From Erinaceus europaeus (lineage: Eukaryota > Chordata > Mammalia > Eulipotyphla > Erinaceidae), in the NCBI RefSeq assembly GCF_950295315.1, contig NC_080165.1, positions 7,690,417-7,754,416 of the forward strand: a DNA stretch of 64,000 nucleotides, given 5' to 3'. Positions within the stretch are counted from its first letter, which is position 1; each line of letters opens with the position of its first letter. The notes under the pieces were generated by a model. That model worked only from the letters and a program-made list of their open reading frames with translations. It searched no databases and had not been told where the DNA came from. This document shows, piece after piece, positions 42,685-54,513 of this stretch. Made by a program: the position numbers and the translations under genes.

Positions 42685-44210
42685 AACCCCACTGGTCACT
42701 TCCATCAGGAACGGCATCATAAGACCTCTTGTGGGCCCTCCCAGGACTTTGTCCTCACAGCAAAGAAGCAACAGCAGGGACTGACTGCCCCAGTCTCCGA
42801 AGGGAGGGAGGTGGGGGTAGCCTGCCCTGATACTCACAGAAAACTGGTCCTGAAATGAGTGCAGTCTGCACTGTTCCCAGCCGTGACCATGAGCTGCAAA
42901 CTGAGACTAATAAGGACTCAGAGGCTACACAGGCCCTGGTGATAAATATAAATATATATTTGGGCCATGGGTCAGGTGGACGGAGTTAGTTTTTTGTTTT
43001 TTTTTTTGCCTTCAGGGTTATTGCTGGAGCTTGGTACCTGCACTACGAATCCACTGCCCCTAGAGGCCACTTTTCCTGTTTTGTTGCCCTTGTTGTTGTT
43101 TTTTATTGTTGCCATTGCTGTTGTTGTTGTTGGACAGGACAGAGAGAAATCGAGAGAGGAGGGGGAGACAGAGAGGGAGAGAGAAAGACAGACACCTGCA
43201 GACCTGCTTCACTGCCCATGAAGCAAACCCCCCACACACACACACACACAGGTGGGGACTTGGGGGCTCAAACTGGGATCCTTGCTGGTCCTTGCACTTC
43301 CCTTGATATGCGCTTGACCCGCTGAGCTAGCACCTGACTCCCAATAGTTAATCCTATCCACAAAATTTTTCTCACTGCCCTAATCCAACTTTATAGCCCT
43401 TTTCTCTACTCTAAAACCATTTTAAAATAAATATTATAAACAAAAATAATAAAACAATATTTTTATCCAACTTCATCCTAAGTATCAAACTCAAGGAAAA
43501 CTACCATAGTGTGGGCCTCTAGGAGCATGCCTAAAACAGACTTCCTAGCTTTCTTCTACCCTAAGATCCCTAAACTCATCTGCTCTGTTCCTGCTTTTTG
43601 GTACTTGTTCATTAACCATGTAGTTTCAATTTATGTCCTGCCACCTTCCAGACACCAAGTTGCAGATGCTTCCATGATTCCATCCTGACTTCTCTGGGCT
43701 TATAACCTCAATGTATCCCAGACCCTCACCTCCCCAGAGCCCTACCCCAGCAATAGGCTGGGGGTACGGATCAATGTGCCAATGCCCATGTCCAACAGAG
43801 AAGCAATTACAGAAGCCAGACCTCCCACCTTCTGCACCCCAAAAACAGCCTTGATCCATACTCCCACTAGGGGAGGAATGATAGGCTGAAGAAGATGAGA
43901 ACTGCAGCTCCATTAGTACCCAGAGAGAGAGGAGGGAAAAGAAAGGGACATGTGGAGGTAGTTATGGTGTCATGAGTGGCTAGGAGGGAGAGAGAGGACT
44001 GGATCAGGAAGAAAAAAGGGGCGATTGTGTATGAATGTAGACAGACAGTTGTAGAGGTGGTGGTTAACTCATGTCTGCAACCTAGGGAGAATCACAGTGA
44101 TTTGCCATGGAGGGATTTGGGATTCAGAACTCTGGTGGTGGGAATGGTATGGAATTATAACCCTGTTGACATGTAATTTTGTAAATCAATATTAAATTAC
44201 TAATTATAAA
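42685..44210 (+). mobile_element. Retroposon E, long form, split by a dimeric SINE
   Basis: 42685-42991 carries the 'CACTGGTCACTTCCATCAGG' to 'GGGCCATGGGTCAGG' segment. 43344-44210 continues with 'CACTGCCCTAATCCAACTTT', 'CACCAAGTTGCAGATGCTTC' and the terminus 'GGAATGGTATGGAATTATAA..TTTTGTAAATCAATATTAAA'. This terminus is older-looking than the TTATAAATAAAA of short copies. An extra GGAGAG-rich stretch (43925-44090) is not seen in other copies. Confidence 0.75.
42992..43343 (-). mobile_element. Dimeric SINE-A inserted in retroposon E
   Basis: Module 'CTTCAGGGTTATTGCTGG', complete minus-strand SINE-A, and a CA run (43233-43249) replacing part of the usual 'CCTGCAGG' block. Confidence 0.9.
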
Positions 44211-44339
44211 ATGAGTGAGAAAAAAAAAAATAGAAGGCCACATTCTACTGCTGAGCAACTTCCCAGAACGACAAGACAAATTTTTAGGTGGCCATGGTAA
44301 TGATTAGGAGTGGGGAGAGAGAACAAGTATTAGGTTAGT

Positions 44340-44998
44340 TAAATTTCTTCCATGCCAGAAATGGAGAAAAAGGGACACTTCTGACTGCTAGTGGGAATGT
44401 GAATTGGTCCAACCTTTCTGGAAAACAGTCTGGAGATATCTTAGAACAGAAGAAATAGAGAAGTCATGGGCCCTGTGGAACATACCTAAAATAGACTTTG
44501 TAGCTTCTTCTCACACCAAGACCCCTAATTTCATGTGCTCTATTCCTACATTTAGGTTCCTTTTTATTGAACAATTTGTCCTGCTTTATATCTTACTGCC
44601 TTTCAGCCACCAAGTTGCAAACACTGCTAGGATTGCATGCTGACTCCCCTGGCCAGACAACCTCACCCATGTGTCCCTGAACCTCATTTCTCCAGAGCCC
44701 TGCCCCACTAGGAAAAGATAGAAACAGGCTAGGGTATAGATCCACCTGCCAACACCCATGTCCAGAAGAGAAGCAATGACAGAAGCCAAAACTCCCACCT
44801 TCTGCTCCCCATAAATATCTTTGGTCCATACTCCCAGAGGGATAAAGAATAAGGAAACAAAAAAAAAGAATAAGGAAACTTCCAATGGAAGGGATGGAAT
44901 GTGGAACCCTGGTGGTGGGAATTGTATGGAATTGTATCCCTCTTATCCCACAATCTTGTTGATCATTACTAAATCACTAATAAAACTAAAAAAAAAAA
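44340..44998 (+). mobile_element. L1 ORF2-end fragment joined to retroposon E 3' part
   Basis: 44340-44458 resembles L1 ORF2 3' sequence ('GGGACACTTCTGACTGCTAG', 'AATTGGTCCAACCTTTCTGG'). 44459-44998 is E ('AAGTCATGGGCCCTGTGG' through 'CTTGTTGATCATTACTAAATC' and A-tail). The junction is abrupt. Confidence 0.7.
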
Positions 44999-45000
44999 AA

Positions 45001-45224
45001 AAGAAGAAGAAAAGAAAAAAAGAAGAGAAGAATTTTGGTCAATACACTCAAAGGGATAAAGAATAGGGAAGTTTTCAATGGAGGGTATAGGACATGGAGC
45101 TCTGATAGTGGGAACTGTATGCAATTGTAAATCATCATTAAATCAATAAAAATTAAGAAAGAAAGAAAGAAAGAAAGAAAAAAGTAAGAGAAAGAAAGGG
45201 AGAAAGGAAGGAAAGAAGAGAGAG

Positions 45225-45267
<43 letters not shown>

Positions 45268-45325
45268 GGAAGGAAGGAAGGAAGGAAGGAAGGAAGGAAG
45301 AAAGAAAGAAAGATAGATAGAAAGA
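45001..45325. repeat. E tail copy plus GAAA/GGAA purine array
   Basis: 45030-45150 is a second short E terminus ('GATAAAGAATAGGGAAG', 'GTAAATCATCATTAAATC'). 45152-45325 is an almost pure purine GAAA/GGAA/GAAG array with AGATAGATAG at the end. Confidence 0.8.
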
Positions 45326-45397
45326 GACCTACTCAATGATACAGCAATATCTCTGATGGAGATATACTCCCTAAAAAAGACATATCAGAAGAAAGCT

Positions 45398-45545
45398 GAG
45401 GGAGTGGGACATAGCATAATGGCTATACAAACAGATTCTGATGCCTGAGGCTCCAAGGTCCCAGGTTTAATGCCTTAGACCACCATAAACCAAAGCTCAG
45501 TAGTGCTCTGGAAAGAGAGTCGGGGGGGGGGGGGGAGACAGAGAG
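45398..45545 (+). mobile_element. SINE-D inside the L1
   Basis: 'GAGTGGGACATAGCATAATGG', 'CCTGAGGCTCCAAGGTCCC', 'CAGTAGTGCTCTGGAAAGAG', then a G run (45522-45534). Confidence 0.78.
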
Positions 45546-45567
45546 ACAGCCATGTTCATAGTGGCAC

Positions 45568-45992
45568 TGCCGGGCTAGCTTCGCAGGCGGGAGAGAGATG
45601 ACCAGGAACTCGTGGCTGAGCTGGGAATGCAGTTCAATCTTTATTGATGAGCAGGAATGCAGTGCAATCTATCTAATCTCCATTCATTAGAAAATCCTGT
45701 CCCTTATATCTCCTGAGGTGGAAGTGTCAGGAAGAGGAAGTACCTAGAATAGGGGGTGGGGAGAAGGAAAAAGTGCACTAACCAATGGGGATTAAGTGGT
45801 GAAAAACAGGATGTGACTAGGGGAGTGGGGAAAAAGCGTGAACCAGTGGGGATTAAACCAATGCCCTGTAGGCAGGGCAGGTCTCAGGTAAAGCAGTGAT
45901 TATGTAAATAGACCACAGAGTTAAGCAAACGAACCTAACGTGATGATCAAAACAGAAGGGGTGTTAGAAGCAGAATTAGAAGCAGACCAACA
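45568..45992 (-). mobile_element. Solo LTR-1 with intact TSD
   Basis: On the minus strand it begins TGTTGGTCTGCTTC and ends GCTAGCCCGGCA (425 bp). The poly-A signal complement TTTATT is at 45640-45645. Identical flanks GTGGCAC at 45561-45567 and 45993-45999 mark a 6-7 bp duplication. With the LTR removed, the L1 sequence reads through continuously. Confidence 0.95.
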
Positions 45993-46027
45993 GTGGCACA
46001 ATCTGTAAAGAGTCAAAATCTGGAAGT

Positions 46028-46104
46028 AGCGATGGTAGGGACTGTCTCAGTCTCCAAAGGGAGCCTGGGTCATCCTGCCCTGCCACTCGAGGCAGTGGTC
46101 CTAA
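46028..46104 (+). mobile_element. 77-bp internal patch of retroposon E
   Basis: 'GATGGTAGGGACTGTCTC', 'CCAAAGGGAGCCTGGGTCA' and 'CCACTCGAGGCAGTGGTCC' match the E central segment. L1 sequence resumes on both sides. It has no A-tail and no obvious TSD, unlike ordinary E insertions. Confidence 0.7.
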
Positions 46105-46561
46105 CCCAGCTGTCTAACAACAGATGACTGGAAAAAAAATGGTTATTATAAAAATGGTTATTATACATGGGGACTACTACTCAGCTAATAGAAATTATGA
46201 AATAATCTCCTTTACTTCATCTTGGATGGAATTTGAAGACATATTAAAATGTTAAGAAGACAAACACAGAATGATCTCACTTATACACAAGACTTAATAA
46301 ATAGGGACAGAGAGGGAAGGCAAAGAGTGAAATGTGGACTGGGCATGGTGCATGACATCAAAGGAAAGGACGCTGGGGAAGACGGGAATGGGGGAGAGGC
46401 AGAAGAGAACCTTGGAGGTCCTGGTGTAATGATGTAGGTTATGTGGGAGAGTGTTCCACAGGGAATTTTCACAAAAAGCTGAGAAATTGTACCTGTATAT
46501 CAGTGAATGCACTGTAAACCATAAGCCCCCCACCTCACCAAAATGATTAAAAAATTAATAC

Positions 46562-47090
46562 TTTTATTGTTTACTTATTGTTGGATAGGATGGAGAGACA
46601 TTGGGATGGGAGGGGGAGATAGAAAATGAGAGAGGGGAGTCAGGCAGTAGCGCAATGGGTTAAGCACACATGGTACTAAGCGCAAGGACCGGCATAAGGA
46701 TCCCGGTTCAAGTCCCCAGCTCCCCACCTGTAGGGGAGTCGCTTCACAGGTGGTGAAGCAGGTCTGCAGGTGTCTATCATTCTCTCCCCTTCTCTGTCTT
46801 CCCCTCCTCTCTCCATTTCTCTCTGTCCTATCCAACAACACGACATCAATAACAACAATAATAACTACAACAATAAAAAACAACAAGGGCAACAAAAGGG
46901 AAAATAAATAAATATTATAAAAATTTTAAAAAAAAGAAAATGAGAGAGACAGAGAGACACCAGCAGCCCTGCTTCACCACTCATGAAGCTTTGCCCCTGT
47001 AGGTGGGGACCAGGGTCTTGAACCCGGATCCTTGCACACTGAATGTAATGTGTGCACTCAACCAGGTGTGCCCCCACCCGATCCCCCCAC
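46562..47090 (-). mobile_element. SINE-B split by a SINE-A
   Basis: Outer minus-strand SINE-B: tail side 46562-46634 ('TTGGATAGGATGGAGAGAC') and body/head side 46935-47090 ('CCACTCATGAAGCTTTGCCC', 'GTCTTGAACCCGGATCC'). Confidence 0.88.
46635..46934 (+). mobile_element. SINE-A nested in SINE-B, perfect 14-bp TSD
   Basis: Complete plus-strand SINE-A with A-tail. TSDs AGAAAATGAGAGAG lie at 46621-46634 and 46935-46948. This is a clean demonstration that SINE-A inserted after SINE-B. Confidence 0.96.
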
Positions 47091-47218
47091 ACACAAAAAA
47101 AAATTTTTTAACAAAGGTACTTGCTAAAATTTTTTTCTTTAATTCCATTGATGGAAATCAGTAACGTTTGCATTAGTGCATTACCAAAGTATATTCATAT
47201 TATTTTAAGAACTGGACC

Positions 47219-47248
47219 CAAAAATAAATAAATAAATAAATAAATAAA
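47219..47248. repeat. AAAT microsatellite
   Basis: Seven AAAT units between the nested SINEs and the repeat-free zone around exon 2. Confidence 0.9.
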
Positions 47249-47249
47249 A

Positions 47250-47824
47250 TGACAAAGGGTTTCAAAGTAGTTCCTTTTGATGAGGGAATGAAGGAAAGTG
47301 TAGTGAGTTTTTACTCATTTTCATTTACCTTCCTCACTAATAACCAGAATTTTCCTACAGCCTTAGTTATTATTAGTATAATAACTAAAATAAATGGATT
47401 CATAAAATAAACGATCACATTCAATCAAGTTTCCGGCTGTAACTTTTACATCAGCTGAAGAAGGCTTTATAAGCAGACACTCGTGTTTGTCTCACTGCTG
47501 GTTAGTATCACAAAAGACACACACAGTGATCTAGGATGCCTAGTCAAGCTTCTGTTTTCAATCCACTATGTAAATACAAAGACTGGAAACCTACTGGCTG
47601 GTAAAAATATGTTGATGCCAGGGTTAATATTTAATGAGAGAATTCTATTAAAAGAGTCTTTCCCATTTAGAGCTAGAAAAACTCACACCATGATTTATCT
47701 CCTTAAACTACTGCAGGCTTATCCAGGCCTCCCAAGGGAGAAGCTGCAATTTCAGAGGCAGTAAATACTTCCATTAGCCTAATGCTACCCCCGTGTCCTA
47801 CTTTTCTGCTTATAAACATGGAAC
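47250..47824. other. Repeat-free intronic DNA downstream of exon 2
   Basis: No SINE, L1, LTR or E sequence is recognisable. Short open frames here (for example 47483-47764, plus strand) have no recognisable homology. Together with 48032-48950 it forms a quiet zone around the exon. Confidence 0.5.
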
Positions 47825-48950
<1,126 letters not shown>

Positions 48951-48954
48951 ATAA

Positions 48955-49115
48955 CTTCCCCCCTAGAGAAAGACAGAAACAGCCTGGGGGTGTGGAGACA
49001 TGCCAACGCCCATATCCAGTGAAGAAGCAATAACAGAAGCCAGAACTGCCACCTTCTGCACCCCAAGAACTTCAGTCCATACTACTAGAGGCATAAATGT
49101 TAGAGTAAGTATCAG
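48955..49115 (+). mobile_element. Retroposon E fragment
   Basis: 'CTAGAGAAAGACAGAAACAGCC', 'CCCATATCCAGTGAAGAAGC' and 'CCATACTACTAGAGGCATAA', without a recognisable 3' terminus. Confidence 0.7.
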
Positions 49116-49599
49116 AAGGTTCTGTACCCACATTCCACCAGTGCCCAAAGCATTTGCACAAGGAATCTTGTTTTTATACCATCAATGAAAGGGAAGCGAA
49201 TCTGGAAAACACCGGAGGAAGCCAGATATGGTTTTGCTTATCTGAGAGAAAAGAAGAAAAATGTAAAGTCACTTGGAAGTAGTAAGAGATGTAAGGATGA
49301 ACTAGAAAAGAAGTGAAAGGAAGACCATTGAAAAAAATGGATATATATATATATATATTAAATACAGTGAACTTTACCTCCATCTGAGCTTAAAAATAAG
49401 AATTATACTTCTATTCCTTTTAATTCTACATACATATGAAGAAAACATTTAAGACATTTTATTGCAGTGTGTCTTATCAAAGACACACTTATCAAAGATG
49501 GAACTGGAGGAAAGATTTCTTCAATTCATTCAAACTAGCAAAATGATGACATCAGCCAACTTGCTAAGTTATGCATATAAGGCATAGGTAAATCAAAAC
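49116..49599. other. Unassigned intronic DNA
   Basis: A short TA run at 49341-49358. Otherwise nothing recognised. Confidence 0.4.
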
Positions 49600-49654
49600 A
49601 AAGTTCTAAAAAATATGTAAGCATGAACCATCGTGCCAGTAGAAGGCAGACAAC

Positions 49655-50313
49655 CTCACATTTGGGAGCTACTCTCTTCCCTGATCCAGCTTTCTGGTCC
49701 TTTTTCCAACTATGACACCATTCCACCAGACAACAACTTGGGTTCACCTGCATATTAGATGTCAGGCTCAGGCAAAAACTAGTAGGGTCATGGACCCCTT
49801 GGAATATACCTAAAACAGACCTACTAGTTTTTTCCAAAACAGAGATCCCAAACCTTCATCTGCAATATTCTTGCCTTTAGGTTCATGATTAGTCAACAAT
49901 TTGTTCTGCTTTATATCTTAACTCTTTATTAGCCACCAGGTTCCAGATGCTACCATGATACCAACCAGACTTCCTTGGGCAGACAACCCCACCATGTGTC
50001 CTGGAGCCCCACCTCCCCAGAACCCTGCCCCACTAGGGAAAGAGAGAGACATGCTGGGAGGATGGATCGACCTGCCAACATCCATGTTCACCAGGGAAGC
50101 AATGACAGAAGCCAGACCTTCCACCTTCTGTATCCCACAATGACCCTGGGTCCATACTCCCAGTAGGATAAAGAATAGGAAAGCTATCAAGGGAAGGGAG
50201 GGGTTACAGAGTTCTGGTGGTGGGAATTGTGTGGAGTTGTACCCCTCTCATCCTATGGTTTTGTCAACATTTCCATTTTATTAATAAAAAATTTTTAAAT
50301 CTTCAAAAAAAAA
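49655..50313 (+). mobile_element. Retroposon E with perfect 12-bp TSD, inside L1
   Basis: TSDs AAGGCAGACAAC lie at 49643-49654 and 50314-50325. It runs from 'CTCACATTTGGGAGCTAC' (central segment) to 'ATTAATAAAAAATTTTTAAA' and a poly-A. A long-form 5'-truncated copy, younger than the L1 it interrupts. Confidence 0.93.
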
Positions 50314-50469
50314 AAGGCAGACAACAAAGAATCAGGAAAGATAACAGGAAACAGCCAGAAACAAATACTAAAGTGATTAAATTTTATCCTAATATATCCA
50401 TAGTGTCATTAAATGTAAACATAGAATCTCAGATACAAAGATTGTCAGAGGGAACTTCTTAAAGAAATG

Positions 50470-50710
50470 AACCAACATTTTACTTACCAGAAGAAATTCA
50501 CTTCAAGTTACAATATGTACCACAAAATACCAGGGATACATTCTGAGACACCTGTCTCTAGGAGATTATGCCGTCCTGTGTCACGGAGTATAATTCCATA
50601 AAGCTGCACGGTATGGCTCATTACAAAGATAAGCTCTGTATTTATGGACAGCATTGCATCTGGTCGGTGATGGACCAGAATGCCACTAGGCAGCATGCAC
50701 ATAGGGAAAA
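50470..50710 (-). mobile_element. Possible ancient DNA-transposon relic
   Basis: The minus strand contains 'TCTCAGAATGTATCCCTGG' and 'CCATACCGTGCAGCTTTATGG', which resemble a widespread old mammalian DNA-transposon end ('TCTCAGAACGTATCCCCGT') as I recall it. It interrupts the L1. Family name not assigned. Confidence 0.35.
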
Positions 50711-51042
50711 AATATATGGAAAAAGATACGGTATGAAAGTGCTAATCAAAAGAAAACAAAGTTATTATTCGAATGTCATGGACACTAGCCTCACAGAGAA
50801 GACATTTATGATTAAACAGAGAAGGAAATTATATAATTAAAAGTGTCAGTCTATGAAGAAATAGTAAAAATTCTAAATATGTAGATACCAAATACAAAAG
50901 AGTTGACAGAAGGAGAAATAGACAAGTTCGGAATAATAGTTGATTATTACAATACCTATCTCAACAACTGGTAGAATAAAGAGAAAATAAGCAAGAGGTA
51001 AAAGAACTCAGTAACCTCATCAAACAAAAGAATCTAGTAAGT

Positions 51043-51341
51043 GGGGAGTCAGATGGTAGTGCAGCGGGTTAAGCGCAGGTGGCGCTAAGCTCAAGCACCG
51101 GCCTAAGTCTTATGGTTCGAGCCCCCAGCTTCCCACCTGCAGGGGAGACGGTTCACAGGTGGTGAAGCAGATCTGCAGGTCTCTAACTTTCTCTCCCCCT
51201 CTCTGTCTTCCCCCCTCTTTCCATTTCTCTCTGTCCTACCCAACAACGACGACATCAATAACAACAAATATAAGAACTACAACAATAAAACAAGGGCAAC
51301 AAAAGGGAATAAATAAATGGAAAACAAACTTAAAATAAAAA
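51043..51341 (+). mobile_element. SINE-A inside L1
   Basis: Complete plus-strand copy with box A 'GGTAGTGCAGCGGG', box B 'GGTTCGAGCCCCC' and A-rich tail. TSDs of the form RAATCTARTAAGT lie at 51030-51042 and 51342-51354, with two differences. Confidence 0.93.
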
Positions 51342-51664
51342 TAATCTAATAAGTGAATATAGAACACACCAACCAAAAATAGTAAATATACAACACTTTC
51401 AAGTGTGAAGAGAACACAGCAAAACAGACCATATGAAAGACTAAAAGACAATTTCAAATTCTTAAAAGAATCCCAGTGTTTTCCCTGACTCCAACAGAAT
51501 CAAACTAGAAATCAACACTAGAAAAAATAAGAGTTAAATAACCCAAATATTCATACACTAAACAGCAAACCTCTAAGCAATATGAATCAAGGAGGAAAAG
51601 TTAAATTAAAAAAAAAAAAAACATGCATTGAAGTGGATGAAAATTTAAAGAAAAGATATTGCTT

Positions 51665-51935
51665 CTGTTGCCCCTAGGGCATATGACTTACTATGCACAA
51701 AATCCCGGGTTCGAGTTGTAGCACCACATTAGAGCACCATAAATGGCATCTGAGAAAGTCCATGAATGGTGGTCCTAGTCTCTCTCATCTGCTTTACCTG
51801 TCTCACCTGTCCCTTTCTCCCAAAAACAAGAGGAGTAAGACTAGGCAGGTCTTACTCCTGCCATTCAGTGATATTATATATGCACAGGGCCCTGGGTTCA
51901 CTCCTTAGCAATGCATTTTCAAAAATAAGAAAAGC
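51665..51935 (+). mobile_element. Two diverged SINE units
   Basis: First unit 'CCTAGGGCATATGACTTAC..GGGTTCGAG' with 'GAGCACCATAAATGGCATC'. Second unit 'GCCATTCAGTGATATTATATATGC..CCTGGGTTCACTCC'. Family uncertain. Confidence 0.5.
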
Positions 51936-51987
51936 TTTGTGATCAAAAAATTCTTTATACTCTTTCTCTCTACCCTATTCTTTCATA

Positions 51988-51989
<2 letters not shown>

Positions 51990-52021
<32 letters not shown>
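51990..52021. repeat. TG microsatellite
   Basis: About 15 TG units in the old L1 interval. Confidence 0.95.
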
Positions 52022-52024
<3 letters not shown>

Positions 52025-52135
52025 AGAAAACACTATGAACAATAAGAAAAACAGAAATTTGACAACATGTTAACAGATGAAATGCATCAACTTCTCATAA
52101 GCATACAAATTCCCAAAATTCATCTACGATAGTTT

Positions 52136-52284
52136 TGGGACTAGAGAGACAGCATAATAGTTAAGCAAAAGATGTTTACTCCTGAAGACCTGAGGTCCCA
52201 GGTTCAGTCCCCAGTACCACCATAAACCAGCACTGAGCATACGTATTGTGATATCCTTCCTCTCTCTCTCTCTCTCTCTCTCAA

Positions 52285-52321
<37 letters not shown>

Positions 52322-52360
52322 CTCACTGTATCTCTCTCATCAAAATAGGTAAATAAAATA
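52136..52360 (+). mobile_element. SINE-D with CT and GT arrays
   Basis: 'GGGACTAGAGAGACAGCATAATAG', 'CCTGAGGTCCCAGGTTCAGTCC', 'CAGTACCACCATAAACCAGC', then (CT)n at 52259-52282, (GT)n at 52286-52317 and an A-rich end. Confidence 0.8.
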
Positions 52361-52369
52361 TTTCTAAAT

Positions 52370-52729
52370 ATGTCTATCAGCCGATTTCTCAGTGGAAAGA
52401 AACTCTAAGGGCCAAAAAGGACTGGGGGCATATATTCAAAATTTTGAACAAAAAAGAACCTTCCAAAGAACACTCTATCCATCTAGGTAGATTTATCACT
52501 TAGATTTGAAGAAGTGAAGAGCTTGCCAAACAAACCAAACTTAAAGCAAAACTAACCAAACTGGCCCTACATGAAATACTAGAGAATATTAGCAAAAGGA
52601 AAAACCAAGGCTGATTTCATTAAGATGGGATAAATAAAGAATCAGAGCAATGGAAAACAAACAAAAGTATCTGAAGACAAAGCTTTGAACTTTTACTGCA
52701 GAATGGAGATTATCAACGGGCAGTGGTAA
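52370..52729 (+). mobile_element. L1 ORF1 C-terminal fragment
   Basis: Frame-broken sequence of the type '..SADFS.ETL.A....W' ('GCCGATTTCTCAGTGGAAAG', 'GGGCATATATTCAAAATTTTG', 'GGCCCTACATGAAATACTAG'), corresponding to the end of L1 ORF1 and the following spacer. A separate copy from 49600-52135, judging from order. Confidence 0.6.
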
Positions 52730-52744
52730 AGAGGTTTGTTCCAG

Positions 52745-53029
52745 GAGTCGCGGTAGCGCAGCTGGTTAAGCACAGGTGGCGCAAAGCCCAAGGACCGGCG
52801 GAAGGATCAGGGTTTGAGTCCCCGGCTCCCCACCTGCAAGGGAGTCGCTTCACAGGTGGTGAAGCAGGTCTGCAGGTGTCTATCTTTCTCTCCCCTTCTC
52901 TGTCTTCCCCTCCTCTCTCCTTTTCTCTCTGTCCTATCCAACAACGACGACATCAATAACAACAGTAATAACTACAACAATAAAACAACAAGGGCAACAA
53001 AAGGGAATAAATAAATATTTTTTAAAAAT
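52745..53029 (+). mobile_element. SINE-A with 15-bp TSD
   Basis: Box A 'GGTAGCGCAGCTGG', box B 'GGTTTGAGTCCCC', 'GGGAGTCGCTTCACAGG' and A-rich tail. TSDs AGAGGYTTGTTCCAG lie at 52730-52744 and 53030-53044 with one difference. Confidence 0.95.
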
Positions 53030-53256
53030 AGAGGCTTGTTCCAGTGACCAAAGGGGCCCTGTGGACTGTAGTGAAGGGATATTGGTACTTGGTAGTGGAT
53101 ATACTGTAGGGACATATTTTGAAGAAGTATGAAATTGTCCTTTTCAACATTTAGTCTTTGTCAGACAAGTTTACCTCAAAGACAAATAAAAGAAATCAAT
53201 GCTGTCATTCAGCTGAAAAAAATCATACTTTGAAGTACAATAAAATGAATTTCAAT

Positions 53257-53550
53257 AGGGAGTCAGGCAGTAGTGCAGCGTGTTAAGTGCACCTGCGAAG
53301 CGCAAGAACTGGTGTAAGGCTCTGGGTTCAAACCCCGGGCTCCCCACTTGCAGGGGAGTCGCTTCACAGGTGGTGAAGCAGGTCTGCAGGTGTCTGTCTT
53401 TCTCTGTCCCTCCCTCTCTGTCTTCCCTTCCTCTCTACATTTCTCTCTGTCCTAACAATGACATCAATAACAACAATAATAATAACTACAACAACAATAA
53501 AAAGGCAACAAGGGCAACAAAAGGGAAAATAAAAATTAAAAAATAATAAT
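53257..53550 (+). mobile_element. SINE-A
   Basis: Complete plus-strand copy ('GGCAGTAGTGCAGCG', 'GGTTCAAACCCC', '..GGCAACAAAAGGG'), flanked by CAATAAAAT-type direct repeats. Confidence 0.92.
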
Positions 53551-53623
53551 AAATTGCAATAAAATAAGGTATTTGTGTATTTCACATTCTTAAGAGTGAT
53601 CAGTATATTTAACCTATGTCTTT

Positions 53624-53777
53624 TTTTAAGATTTTATTTATTTATTAATGATAAATATTGGAGGAGAGAGAAAGAGCCAGACATCACTCTGGTACATGTG
53701 CTGCCCAGGACTGAACTCAGGACCTCATGCTTGAGAGTCCACTGCTTTATCCAGTGTGCCACCTCCCGAACCAATAG
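53624..53777 (-). mobile_element. SINE-C with 11-bp TSD
   Basis: Minus-strand SINE-C ('GAGCCAGACATCACTCTGG', 'CTGAACTCAGGACCTCATGC'). TSDs CCTATGTCTTT lie at 53613-53623 and 53778-53788. Confidence 0.88.
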
Positions 53778-53973
53778 CCTATGTCTTTAATTTATATAAA
53801 ATATTTTAAATATGAATTCTGAGCATAACACATTAATCTCTAATTTTAGCTAACAATTCACCCAAATCAGATCTCTCTCATGCTCCATCTGTTACTATCT
53901 CAGAAGCTCTTAGTGCATCAAGTTGTAAAAATGTAGTACAATCATTACAAGCTCTTTGGCATTTTTGATTTTT

Positions 53974-54186
53974 TTTATTCTAATTGAAAAATCAAAACAG
54001 AAAAAATATTTTTGTTCAACCAACTGATTCTTTGAGGGAATAATTTATACCCTAATAGAATATTTTCATGAATTGCAACTAAGATATAATTTTAAAAACT
54101 AAGATGAAAAAACTAAGATAGAAAATTAATGAGGACAGTTGAACTACTAGAAATGATGGAACAGAGGATTCAAGAGAGGATGGGGA
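53974..54186 (+). repeat. Diverged inverted-repeat arm 1 (partner 55264-55429)
   Basis: Shares TTATTCTAATTGAAAAATCA, TTTGTTCAACCAA, ATTTTCATGAATTG and GAACAGAGGATTCAAGA-type words, in order, with the reverse complement of 55264-55429. It has two extra A-rich stretches of about 14 and 30 bp. Confidence 0.85.
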
Positions 54187-54513
54187 GAGGGTTAATAGGC
54201 TAGAAAGGAAAAGTAGAAACAAACATTAGACATAGTGATAATAAAGTTTTCATTAGTAAATATGGAAATATTACTAATATTCTGGCTTTAGAGGGCCATA
54301 AAACATCATATGACAGGCAGATTCTATGAATGAGCCATCTGGCTCAGTAGAGTGTGTGTGTGTGTGTGTGTATTTTTTCCAATAGAAAACCATGACTGGT
54401 GATTGCTACTTCTATGGTAAATAGCAAATCAAAATGTGGGATAGCATCATCTTTTCTGTGCATCTGTAACATATACACACTTGCATAATCCTTCTGAGAA
54501 AAAAGAGTCATTC

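Larger units (their letters stand above)
45330..46560 (+). mobile_element. L1 3' region carrying SINE, LTR-1 and E insertions
   Basis: The host L1 reads 'GATACAGCAATATCTCTGATG' (45338), 'CCATGTTCATAGTGGCAC' (45550), then after the LTR 'AATCTGTAAAGAGTCAAAATC', then after an E patch 'CTGTCTAACAACAGATGACTGG' and '..CTTGGATGGAATTTGAAG', ending 'CACTGTAAACCATAAGCCCC' and A-rich near 46555. This is the typical order of L1 ORF2-end and 3' UTR. Confidence 0.8.
49600..52135 (+). mobile_element. Old L1: ORF1 end to ORF2 endonuclease region, heavily interrupted
   Basis: Pieces in L1 order: 49600-49654 and 50314-50465 ('CAGACAACAAAGAATCAGG', 'GTGTCATTAAATGTAAACATAG', the conserved ORF2 start), 50720-51030 ('GGAGAAATAGACAAG', 'AATAATAGTTGATTATTAC'), 51342-51625 ('CAACACTTTCAAGTGTG', 'CAAACTAGAAATCAACACTAG') and 52060-52135 ('TTTGACAACATGTTAACAG'). 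Many stops; inactive. An E copy, a DNA-transposon relic, a SINE-A and other SINEs break it up. Confidence 0.7.

Noticed and set aside
46281..46533. Overlapping minus-strand frames
   Set aside because: Antisense to the L1 3' UTR.
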